A stretch of 64,000 nt of DNA from Calliopsis andreniformis (Eukaryota > Arthropoda > Insecta > Hymenoptera > Andrenidae), in NCBI RefSeq assembly GCF_051401765.1, contig NW_027480438.1, positions 2,542,001 to 2,606,000 of the forward strand, written 5' to 3'. How positions within the stretch are numbered: the first letter of the stretch is position 1; each line of letters begins with the position of its first letter. Made by a program: the position numbers and the translations under genes. Below the pieces are notes generated by a model. The model saw only the letters and a list, made by a program, of their open reading frames with translations, was not told the origin of the DNA and searched no databases. Below, piece after piece: positions 38,001 to 50,562 of this stretch.

Positions 38001-41000
38001 TCAATCCTCAATCCTCAATCTTCAATCCTCAATACTCAATCTTCAATCTTCAATCTTCAATCCTCAATCCTCAATCCTCAATCCTCAATCCTCAGTCATC
38101 AATCCTCAATCTTCAATACTCAATCGTCAATCCGCAGTCCTCAATCCTCAATCCTCAATCCTCGTTCCTCAAACATCAATCCTTAACCCTCAGCCATCAT
38201 CCTCAATCCTCAATCCTCGTTCCTTAATCCTCAATACTCAATCCTCAATCCTCAATAGTCAATCTCCAATCCTAGATCCTCAATCCCCAATCCTCAATCC
38301 TTAATCCTCAATCTTCAATCCTCAATCCTCAATTCTCAATTCTCAATCCTCAATACTCAATCCTCAATCCTCAATCCTCAATCCCCAATCCTCAACCTTC
38401 AATCCTCAATCCTCAATCCTCAAGCCTCAATCCTCAATCCTCAATCTTCAATCCTGAATACTCAATCTTCAATCCTCAATCCTCAATCCTCAATCCTCAA
38501 TCCTCAATCCTCAATCATGAGTCATGAATACTCAATCTTCATAACTCAATCCTCAATCCTCAATCCTCAATCCTCAATCCCCAATCCTCAACCTTCAATC
38601 CTCAATCCTCAATCCTCAAGCCTCAATCCTCAATCCTCAATCTTCAATCCAGAATACTCAATCTTCAATCCTCAATACTCAATCTTCAATCCTCAATCCA
38701 CAATCCACAATCCTCAATCCTCAATCATCAACCTTCAATCCTCAATACTCAATCTTCAATCCTCAATCCTCAATCCTGAATCGTCAATCCTCATTCTTCA
38801 ATCCTCAATACCCAATCTTCAATACTCAATCCTCAATCCTCAGTCATCAATCCTCAATCCTCAATACTCAATCGTCAATCCTCAGTCCTCAATTCTCAAT
38901 CCTCAATCCTCGTTCCTCAATCCTCGATACTCAATCGTCAATCCCCAGTCCTCAATTCTCAATCCTCAATCCTCGTTCCTCTAACCTCAATCCTCAACCC
39001 TCAGTCCTCATCCTCAATTCTCAATCCTCAATCCTCAAACCTCAATGTTCAATCTTCAATACTCAATCCTCAATCCTCAATACTCAACCATCAATCCTCA
39101 ATTCTCAATACTCAATCGAATATCCTGAATTCTCAGTATTCAATACTCAAACCTCAATCCTCAACCCTCAGCCCTCATCCTCCATCCTCAATCCTGAATC
39201 CTCAATCCTCAATCTTCAATCCTCAATACTCAATCATCAATCTTCAATCCTCAATCCTCAATGCTCAATACTCAATCCTCAATCGTCAGTCATCAACCCT
39301 CAATCTTCAGTACTCAATCGTCAATCCGCAGTCCTCAATCCTCAATCCTCAATCCTCGTTCCTCAAACATCAATCCTCATCCCTCAGCCATCATCCTCAA
39401 TCCTCAATCCTCGTTCCTCATTCCTCAAACCTCAATCCTCAATCCTCAATGGTCAATCTCCAATCCTAGATCCTCAATCGCCAATCCTCAATCCTTAATC
39501 CTCAATTTTCAATCCTCAATCCTCAATTCTCAATCCTCAATCCTCAATCTTCAATCCTCAATCCTCAATCCTCAAGCCTCAATCTTCATTCCTCAAACCT
39601 CAATCCTGAATCGTCAATCCTCATTCTTCAATCCTCAATACCCAATCCTCAATCCTCAATCCTCTATCCTCAGTCATCAATCCTCAATCCTCAATACTCA
39701 ATCGTCAATCCTCAGTCCTCAATTCTCAATCCTCAATCCTCGTTCCTCAAACCTCAATCCTCAACCCACAGTCCTCATCCTCAATTCTCAATCCTCAATC
39801 CTCAAACCTCAATCTTCAATCCTCAATACTCAATCCTCAATCCGCAATACTCGACCATCAATCCTCAATTCACAATACTCAATAGAATATCCTGAATTCT
39901 CAGTATTCAATACTCAAACCTCAATCCTCAACCCTCAGCCCTCATCCTCCATCCTCAATCCTCAACCCTCAGCCTTCATCCTCCATCCTCAATCCTCAAT
40001 CCTCAATCCTCAATCATCAATTCTCAATCTTCAATCCTCAATCCTCAATCCTCAATCCTCAATCCTCAATCATCAGTCATGAATACTCAACCTTCATACC
40101 TCAATCCTCAATCCTCAATCCTCAATACTCAATCCTCAATCCTCAATCCTCAATCCTCATTATTCAAACCTCAATCCTCAACCCTCAGTCCTCATCCTCA
40201 ATTCTCAATTCTCAATACTCAATCCTCAATCCTCAATCTTCAATCCTGAATAATCAATCTCCAATCCTAGATCCTCAATCCCCAATCCTCAATCCTTAAT
40301 CCTCAATCTTCAAACCTCAATCCCCAGTCCTCAATCTTCAATCCTCAATGCTCAATCCTCAATCGACAATCCTCAATCCTCAGTCCTCAATCCTCAATCA
40401 TCAAACCTCAAACCTCAATCCTCAACCGTCAGTCCTCGTCCTCAATCCTCAACCCTCAATCCTCAGTCCTCAACCTCAATTCTCCATCCTCAATCCTCAA
40501 ACCTCACTCTTCAATCCTCAATCCCCAATCCTCAATCTTCAATCCTCAATCCTCAATCCTCAAGTCTCAATCCTCAATCCTCAATCTTCAATCCTGAATA
40601 CTCATACTTCAATCCTCAATACTCAATCTTCAATCCTCAACCCTCAATCCACAATCCACAATCCTCAATCCTCAATCATGAACCTTCAAACCTCAATACT
40701 CAATCTTCAATCCTCAATACCCAATCCTCAATACTCAATCCTCAATCCTCAGTCATCAATCCTCAATCCTCAATACTCAATCGTCAATCCTCAGTCCTCA
40801 ATTCTCAATCCTCAATCCTCGTTCCTCAATCCTAGATACTCAATCGTCAATGCCCAGTCCTCAATTCTCAATCCTCAATCCTCGTTCCTCAAACCTCAAT
40901 CCTCAACGCTCAGTCCTCATCCTCAATTCTCAATCCTCAATCCTCAAACCTCACTCTTCAATCCTCAATACTCAACCCTCAGTCCTCAATACGCAACCAT

Positions 41001-43654
41001 CAATCCTCAGTTCTCAATACTCAATAGAATATCCTGAATTCTCAGTATTCAATACTCAAACATCAATCCTCAACCCTCAGCCCTCATCCTCCATCCTCAA
41101 TCCTCAATCCTCAAACCTCAATCTTCAATCCTCAATACTCAATCTTCGATTCTCAATTCTCAGTCCTCAATTCTCAATCCTTAATCCTCGTTCCTCAAAC
41201 CTCAATCCTCAACCCTCAGTCCTCATCCTCAATTCTCAATCCTCAATCCTCAAACCTCAATCTTCAATCATCAATACTCAATCTTCGATTCTCAATTCTC
41301 AATCCTCAATCCTCAATCCCCAATCCTCAATCTTCAACCCTCAATACTCAATACTCAATCCTCAATCCTCAATACGCAACCATCAATCCTCAATTCTCAA
41401 TACTCAACAGAATATCCTGAATTCTCAGTATTCAATGCTCAAACCTCAATCCTCAAACCTCAGCCCTCATCCTCCATCCTCAATCCTCAATCCTCAAACC
41501 TCAATCTTCAATCCTCAATACTCAATCTTCGATTCTCAATTCTCAATCCTCAATCCTCAATCCCCAATCCTCAATCTTCAATCCTCAATCCTCAATCCTC
41601 AATCCTCAATCCTCAATCCTCAATCCTCAATCCTCAATCATCAATTCTCATTCTTCAATCCTCAATCCTCAATCCTCAATCCTCAATCCTCAATCATCAG
41701 TCATGGATACTCAATCTTCATAACTCAATCCTCAATACTCAATCCTCAATCCTCAATCCTCAATACTCAATCCTCAATCCTCATTCTTCAAACCTCAATC
41801 CTCAACCCTCAGACCTCATCCTCAATTCTCAATTCTCTATCCTCAATTCTCAATCCTCAATGTTCAATCCTGAATAATCAATCTCCAATCCTAGATACTC
41901 AATCCCCAATCCTCAGTCCTTAATCCTCAATCTTCAATCCTCAATCCCCAGTCCTCAATCTTCAATCCTCAATTCTCAATCCTCAATCCTCAATCCTCAA
42001 TCCTCAGTCCTCAATCCTCAATCATCGAACCTCAAACCTCAATACTCAATACTCAATCCTCAGTCCTCAATACGCAACCAACAATACTCAATTCTCAATA
42101 CTCAATAGAAAATCCTGAATTCTCAGTATTCAATACTCAAACCTCAATCCTCAACCCTCAGCCCTCATCCTCCATGCTCAATCCTCAATCCTCAAACCTC
42201 AATCTTCAATCCTCAATACTCAATCTTCGATTCTCAATTCTCAATCCTCAATCCTCAATCCCCAATCCTCAATCTTCAATACTCAATCGTCAATCCGCAG
42301 TCCTCAATCCTCAATCCTCAATCCTCGTTCCTCAAACCTCAATCCTCAACCCTCAGCCCTCATCCTCCATCCTCAATCCTCAATCCTCAAACCTCAATCT
42401 TCAATCCTCAATACTCAATCTTCGATTCTCAATTCTCAATCCTCAATCCAAAATCCCCAATCCTCAATCTTCAACCCTCAATACTCAATACTCAATCCTC
42501 AATCCTCAATACGCAACCATCAATCCTCAATTCTCAATACTCAATCCTCAATCCTCAATACGCAACCATCAATCCTCAATTCTCAATACTCAACAGAATA
42601 TCCTGAATTCTCAGTATTCAATGCTCAAACCTCAATCCTCAAACCTCAGCCCTCATCCTCCATCCTCAATCCTCAATAATCAAAACCTCAATATTCAATC
42701 CTCAACACTCAATCTACGCATCTCAATTCTCAATCCTCAATCCTCAATCCCCAATCCTCAATCTTCAATCCTCAATCGTCAATCCTCAATCCTCAATCCT
42801 CAATCCTCAATCATCAATACTCAACCTTCAATCCTCAATCCTCAATCCTCAATCCTGAATCCTCAATCCTCAATCATGAGTCATGAATACTCAATCTTCA
42901 TAACTCAATCCTCAATCCTCAATCCTCAATCCTCAATCCTCAATCCTCAATCCTCATTCTTCAAACCTCAATCCTCAACCCTCAGTCCTCATCCTCAATT
43001 CTCAATTCTCAATCCTCAATCCTCAATCCTAAATCTTCAATCCTGAATAATCAATCTCCAATCCTAGATACTCAATCCCCAATCCAGATCCTTAATCCTC
43101 AATCTTCAATCCTCAATCCCCACTCCTCAATCTTCAATCCTCAATGCTCAATCCTCAATCCTCAATCCTCAATCCTCAGTCCTCAATCCTCAATCATCGA
43201 ACCTCAAACCTCAATACTCAATACTCAATCCTCAGAGCTCAATACACAACCATCAATCCTCAATTCTCAATACTCAATAGAATATCCTGAATTCTCAGTA
43301 TTCAATACTCAAACCTCAATCCTCAAACCTCAGCCCTCATCCTCCAGCCTCAATCCTCAATCCTCAAACCTCAATCTTCAATCCTCAATACTCAATCTTC
43401 GATTCGCAATTCTCAATCCTCAATCCTCAGTCCCCAATCCTCAATCTTCAATCCTCAATCCTCAATCCTCAATCCTCAATCCTCAATCCGCAATCATCAA
43501 TACTCAATCTTCAATCATCAGTCCTCAATCCTCAATCCTCAATCCTCAATCATAAGTCATGAATACTCAATCTTCATAACTCAATCCTCAATCCTCAACC
43601 CTCAATCCTCATTCTTCAAACCTCAATCCTCAACCCTCAGTCCTCATCCTCAAT

Positions 43655-43968
43655 TCTCAATTCTCAATCCTCAATCCTCAATCTTCAATCCTCAATACTC
43701 AATAATCAATCCTCAAACCTCAATCTTCAATCCTCAATACTCAATCCTCAATTCTCAATACTCAACCATCAATCCTCAATTCTCAATACTCAATAGAATA
43801 TCCTGAATTCTCAGTATTCAATACTCAAATCTCAATCCTCTACCCTCAGCCCTCATCCTCCATCCTCAATCCTTAGTCCTCAATCCTCAATCTTCAATCC
43901 TCAATACTCAATCCTCAATCCTCAGTCCTCAATCCTCAATCCTCAATCCTCAGTCATCAATCCTCAAT
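43655..43968 (+). repeat. 314-bp segment present in D2, absent from D1
   Basis: In D1 the sequence jumps at 30,629/30,630 from CATCCTCAAT to ACTCAATACTC. In D2 the same flanks are 314 bp apart and enclose the A mark at 43,795. Related sequence is also present near 47,230-47,560, 52,937-53,250 and 57,899-58,212. Loss from D1 is therefore more likely than gain in D2. The joined ends share CCTCAAT. Confidence 0.87.
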
Positions 43969-45882
43969 ACTCAATACTCAATCGTCAAGACTCAATCGTC
44001 AATCCTCAGTCCTCAATTCTCAATCCTCAATCCTCGTTCCTCAAACCTCAATCCTCAACCCTCAGTCCTCATCCTCAATTCTCAATCCTCAATCCTCAAA
44101 CCTCAATCTTCAATCCTCAATACTCAATCCTCAATCCTCAATACTCGACCATCAATCCTCAATTCACAATACTCAATAGAATATCCTGAATTCTCAGTAT
44201 TCAATACTCAAACCTCAATCCTCAACCCTCAGCCCTCATCCTCCATCCTCAATCCTCAACCCTCAGCCTTCATCCTCCATCCTCAATCCTCAATCCTCAA
44301 TCCTCAATCATCAATTCTCAATCTTCAATCCTCAATCCTCAATCCTCAATCCTCAAACCTCAATCTTCAATCCTCAATACTCAATCTTCAATCCTCAATC
44401 CTCAATCCTCAATCCTCAATCCTCTACCCTCAACCGTCAGCCTTCAATCCTCAATACTCAACATTTAATCCTCAATTCTCAAACCTCAATCCTCAACCCA
44501 CAGTCCTCAATCATCAATAGTCAATCCTGAATCCTCATTCCTCAAACTTCAATCCTCAATATTCAATGCTCAATCCTCAACTCACAACACTCAACCCTCA
44601 ACTATCAGAACACAATACTCAATTATCTATCCTGGATCCTCAATCTTCAATCCTCAATACTCAACCATCAATCCTCAATCCTCAATCCTCAATCCTCAAT
44701 CCTCAGTAGAATATCCTCAATTCTCTGTTTTCGATACTCAATCCACAAACTTCAATCTTCAAATCTCAAACATCAAACATCAATTCGCGACACTCGCACC
44801 TCAACCCACAGTCCTCAGGGTTCAATCCTAAATGCTCAATCCACAATCTTCAATCTTAAATCATCAACCGTCAATCCTCAATCCTCAATCCTCAATCCTC
44901 AATCCTCAATCCTCAATCCTCAATCCTCAATCCTCAGTCCTCAAGCCTCAATCCTCAATATTCAATTATCAATCCTCAATCCTCAACTCTCAATACTCAA
45001 CACTCAGTCCTCAATCCTGAATCCACAGTCCTCAATCCGCAATCCTCAATCCTCAATCCTCAATCCTCAATCCTCAATCCTCAAGCCTCAATCCTCAGTC
45101 CTCAAGCCTCAATCCTCAATATTCAATTGTCTATCCTCAATTCTCAAACCTCAATCCTCAACCCGCAGTCCTCAATCCTCAATCATCAATCCTCAATCCT
45201 CATTCCTCAAACTTCAATTCTCAATATTCAATGCTCAATCCTCAACTCACACACTCAACCCTCAACTGTCAGTACACAATGCTCAATGCTCAATCCTGAG
45301 TCCTTAATCTTCAATCCTTAATCCCCAACCTTCAATCCTCAATCCTCAATCCTCAATCCTCAATCTTCAATCCTCAATCCCCAGTCCTCAATCTTCAATC
45401 CTCAATGCTCAATCCTCAATTCTCAATCCACAATCCTCAAACCTCAACCTTCAATCCTCAATGCTCAATCCTCAATCCTCAATACTCAACCATCAATCCT
45501 CAATTCTCAATACTCCATAGAATATCCTGAATTCTCAGTATTCAATACTCAAACCTCAATCCTCAACCCTCAGCCCTCATCCTCCTTCCTCAATCCTCAA
45601 TCCTCAAACCTCAATCCTCAATCTTCAATCCTCAATACTCAATCTTCTATCTTCAATCCTCAATCCTCAATCCTCAATCCTCAATCCTCAATCCTCAGTC
45701 ATCAATCCTCAATCTTCAATACTCAATCGTCAATCCGCAGTCCTCAATCCTCAATCCTCAATCCTCGTTCCTCATACATCAATCCTCAACCCTCAGCCGT
45801 CATCCTCAATCCTCAATCCTCAATCCCCAATCCTCAATATTCAATCCTCAATCGTCAATCCACAAGCCTCAATCCTCAATCC

Positions 45883-48079
45883 TCAATCTTCAATCCTCAA
45901 TACTAAATCTTCAATCCTCAATACTCAATCTTCAATTCTCAACCCTCAATCCACAATCCACAATCCTCAATCCTCAATCATCAACCTTCAATCCTCAATA
46001 CTCAATCTTCAATCCTCAATCCTCAATCCTGAATAGTCAATCCTCATTCTTCAATCCTCAATACCCAATCCTCAATCCCCAATCCTCAATCCTCATTCTT
46101 CAAACCTCAATCCTCAACCCTCAGTCCTCATCCTCAATACTCAATTCTCAATACTCAATCCTCAATCCTAAATCTTCAATCCTGAATAATCAATCTCCAA
46201 TCCTAGATCCTCAATCCCCAATCCTCAATCCTTAATCCTCAATCTTCAAACCTCAATACCCAGTCCTCAATCCTCAATACTCAATACTCAATCGTCAATC
46301 TTCAATCCTCAATACTCTATTCTCAATCCTCAATCCTCAGTCCTCAGTCCTCAAACCTCAATCCTCAACACTCAGCCATCATCCTCAATCCTCAATCCTC
46401 AATCCTCAATCCTCAATCCTCAATCCTCAATCATCAGTCATGAATACTCAATCTTCATAACTCAATCCTCAATCCTCAATCCTCAATCCTCAATACTCAA
46501 TCCTCAATCCTCAATCCTCAATACTCAATCCTCAATCCTCATTCTTCAAACCTCAATCCTCAACCCTCAGTCCTCATCCTCAATTCTCAATTCTCAATCC
46601 TCAATCCTCAATCCTCAATCTTCAATCCTGAATAATCAATCTCCAATCCTAGATACTCAATCCCCAATCCTCAGTCCTTAATCCTCAATCTTCAATCCTC
46701 AATCCCCAGTCCTCAATCTTCAATCCTCAATGCTCAATCCTCAATCCTCAATCCTCAATCCTCAGTCCTCAATCCTCAATCATCGAACCTCAAACCTCAA
46801 TACTCAATACACAATCCTCAGTCCTCAATACGCAACCAACAATACTCAATTCTCAATACTCAATAGAATATCCTGAATTCTCAGTATTCAATACTCAAAC
46901 CTCAATCCTCAACCCTCAGCCCTCATCCTCCAGCCTCAATCCTCAATCCTCAAACCTCAATCTTCAATCCTTAATACTCAATCTTCGATTCGCAATTCTC
47001 AATCCTCAATCCTCAGTCCCCAATCCTCAATCTTCAATCCTCAATCCTCAATCCTCAATCCTCAATCCTCAATCCACAATCATCAATACTCAATCTTCAA
47101 TCATGAGTCCTCAATCCTCAATCCTCAATCCTCAATCATAAGTCATGAATACTCAATCTTCATAACTCAATCCTCAATCCTCAACCCTCAATCCTCATTC
47201 TTCAAACCTCAATCCTCAACCCTCAGTCCTCATCCTCAATTCTCAATTCTCAATCCTCAATCCTCAATCTTCAATCCTCAATACTCAATAATCAATCCTC
47301 AAACCTCAATCTTCAATCCTCAATACTCAATCCTCAATTCTCAATTCTCAATACTCAACCATCAATCCTCAATTCTCAATACTCAATAGAATATCCTGAA
47401 TTCTCAGTATTCAATACTCAAATCTCAATCCTCAACCCTCAGCCCTCATCCTCCATCCTCAATCCTCAGTCCTCAATCCTCAATCTTCAATCCTCAATAC
47501 TCAATCCTCAATCCTCAGTCCTCAATCCTCAATCCTCAACCCTCAGTCATCAATCCTCAATACTCAGTACTCAATCGTCAATACTCAATCGTCAATCCTC
47601 AGTCCTCAATTCTCAATCCTCAATCCTCGTTCCTCAAACCTCAATCCTCAACCCTCAGTCCTCATCCTCAATTCTCAATCCTCAATCCTCAAACCTCAAT
47701 CTTCAATCTTCAATACTCAATCCTCAATCCTCAATACTCAACCATCAATCCTCAATTCTCAATACTCAATCGAATATCCTGAATTCTCAGTATTCAATAC
47801 TCAAACCTCAATCCTCAACCCTCAGCCCTCATCCTCCATCCTCAATCCTGAATCCTCAATCCTCAATCTTCAATCCTCAATACTGAATCATCAATCTTCA
47901 ATCCTCAATCCTCAATCCTCAATACTCAATCCTCAATTCTCAGTCATCAATCCTCAATCTTCAGTACTCAATCGTCAATCCGCAGTCCTCAATCCTCAAT
48001 TCTCAATTCTCAATACTCAATCCTCAATCCTAAATCTTCAATCCTGAATAATCAATCTCCAATCCTAGATCCTCAATCC
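45883..48079 (+). repeat. 2,197-bp segment present in D2, absent from D1
   Basis: D1 and D2 part at 32,543/45,882 after CAAGCCTCAATCCTCAATCC and rejoin at 32,544/48,080. The extra segment holds A marks at 46,865, 47,388 and 47,771 and ordinary A modules. Its inner part around 46.4-47.6 kb resembles 43.3-44.1 kb. Whether it was lost from D1 or gained in D2 cannot be decided by eye. Confidence 0.87.
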
Positions 48080-50562
48080 CCAATCCTCAATCCTTAATCC
48101 TCAATCTTCAAACCTCAATCCTTAATTCTCAATCTTCAATCCTCAATCCCCAGTCCTCAATCTTCAATCCTCAATGCTCAATCCTCAATCCTCAATCCTC
48201 AAACCTCAATCCTCAATCCTCAATCCTCAATCCACAATCATCAATACTCAATCTTCAATCCTCAGTCCTCAATCCTCAATCCTCAATCCTCAATCATCAG
48301 TCATGAATACTCAATCTTCATAAATCAATCCTCAATCCTCAATCCTCAATCCTCAATCCTCATTCTTCAAACCTCAATGCTCAACACTCAGTCCTCATTC
48401 TCAATTCTCAATTCTCAATCCTCAATCCTCAATCCTCAATCCTCAATCCTCAATCATCAGTCATGAATACTCAATCTTCATAACTCAATCCTCAATGCTC
48501 AATCCTCAATCCTCAATCCTCAATCCTCAATCCTCAACCCTCGGTCCTCATCCTCAATTCTCAATTCTCAATTCTCAATCCTCAATCCTCAATCTTCAAT
48601 CCTCAATACTCAATCCTCAATCCTCAATCCTCAGTCATCAATCCTCAATACTCAATACTCAATCGTCAATATTCAATCGTCAATCCTCAGTCCTCAATTC
48701 TCAATCCTCAATCCTCGTTCCTCAAACCTCAATCCTCAACCCTCAGTCCTCATCCTCAATTCTCAATTCTCAATCCTCACTCCTCAATCCTCAATCTTCA
48801 ATCCTCAATCCTCACTGCCCAATCTGCAATCCTCAGTCTTCAACCCTCAACCCTCAATCCTCATTCTTCAATCCTCAGTACCCAATCCTCAATCTTCAAC
48901 TCTCAATCCTCAATCCTCAATTCTCAATCCTCAATCCTCAGTCCTCAGTCCTCAAACCTCAATCCTCAACACTCAGCCATCATCCTCAATCCTCAATCCT
49001 CAATCCTCAATCCTCAATCCTCAGTCATCAATCTTCAATACTCAATACTCAATCGTCAATACTCAATCGTCAATCCTCAGTCCTCAATTCTCAATCCTCA
49101 ATCCTCGTTCCTCAAACCTCAATCCTCAACCCTCAGTCCTCATCCTCAATTCTCAATCCCCAATCCTCAATCTTCAATCCTCAATCCTCAATCCTCAATC
49201 CTCAATCCTCAATACGCAACCATCAATCCTCAATTCTCAATACTCAATAGAATATCCTGAATTCTCAGTATTCAATACTCAAACCTCAATCCTCAACCCT
49301 CAGCCCTCATCCTCCATCCTCAATCCTCAATCCTCAAACCTCAATCTTCAATCCTCAATACTCAATCTTCGATTCTCAATTCTCAATCCTCAATCCTCAA
49401 TCCCCAATCCTCAATCTTCAATCCTCAATCCTCAATCCTCAATCCTCAATCCTCAATCCTCAATACTCAGTCCTCAATCCTCAATCCTCAATCCTCATTC
49501 TTCAAACCTCAAACCTCAACCCTCAGTCCTCATCCTCAATTCTCAATTCTCAATACTCAATCCTCAATCCTCAATCTTCAATCCTGAATAAACGATCTCC
49601 AATCCTAGATCCTCAATCCCCAATCCTCAATCCTTAATCCTCAATCTTCAAACCTCAATCCCCAGTCCTCAATCTTCAATCCTCAATGCTCAATCCTCAA
49701 TCGACAATCCTCAATCCTCAGTCCTCAATCCTCAATCATCAAACCTCAAACCTCAATCCTCAACCGTCAGTCCTCGTCCTCAATCCTCAACCCTCAATCC
49801 TCAGTCCTCAACCTCAATTCTCCATCCTCAATCCTCAAACCTCACTCTTCAATCCTCAATCCCCAATCCTCAATCTTCAATCCTCAATCCTCAATCCTCA
49901 AGTCTCAATCCTCAATCCTCATTCTTCAATCCTGAATACTCAATCTTCAATCCTCAATACTCAATCTTCAATCCTCAACCCTCAATCCACAATCCACAAT
50001 CCTCAATCCTCAATCATCAACCTTCAAACCTCAATACTCAATCTTCAATCCTCAATACCCAATCCTCAATACTCAATCCTCAATCCTCAGTCATCAATCC
50101 TCAATCCTCAATACTCAATCGTCAATCCTCAGTCCTCAATTCTCAATCCTCAATCCTCGTTCCTCAATCCTAGATACTCAATCGTCAATGCCCAGTCCTC
50201 AATTCTCAATCCTCAATCCTCGTTCCTCAAACCTCAATCCTCAACGCTCAGTCCTCATCCTCAATTCTCAATCCTCAATCCTCAAACCTCACTCTTCAAT
50301 CCTCAATACTCAACCCTCAGTCCTCAATACGCAACCATCAATCCTCAGTTCTCAATACTCAATAGAATATCCTGAATTCTCAGTATTCAATACTCAAACA
50401 TCAATCCTCAACCCTCAGCCCTCATCCTCCATCCTCAATCCTCAATCCTCAAACCTCAATCTTCAATCCTCAATACTCAATCTTCGATTCTCAATTCTCA
50501 GTCCTCAATTCTCAATCCTTAATCCTCGTTCCTCAAACCTCAATCCTCAACCCTCAGTCCTC

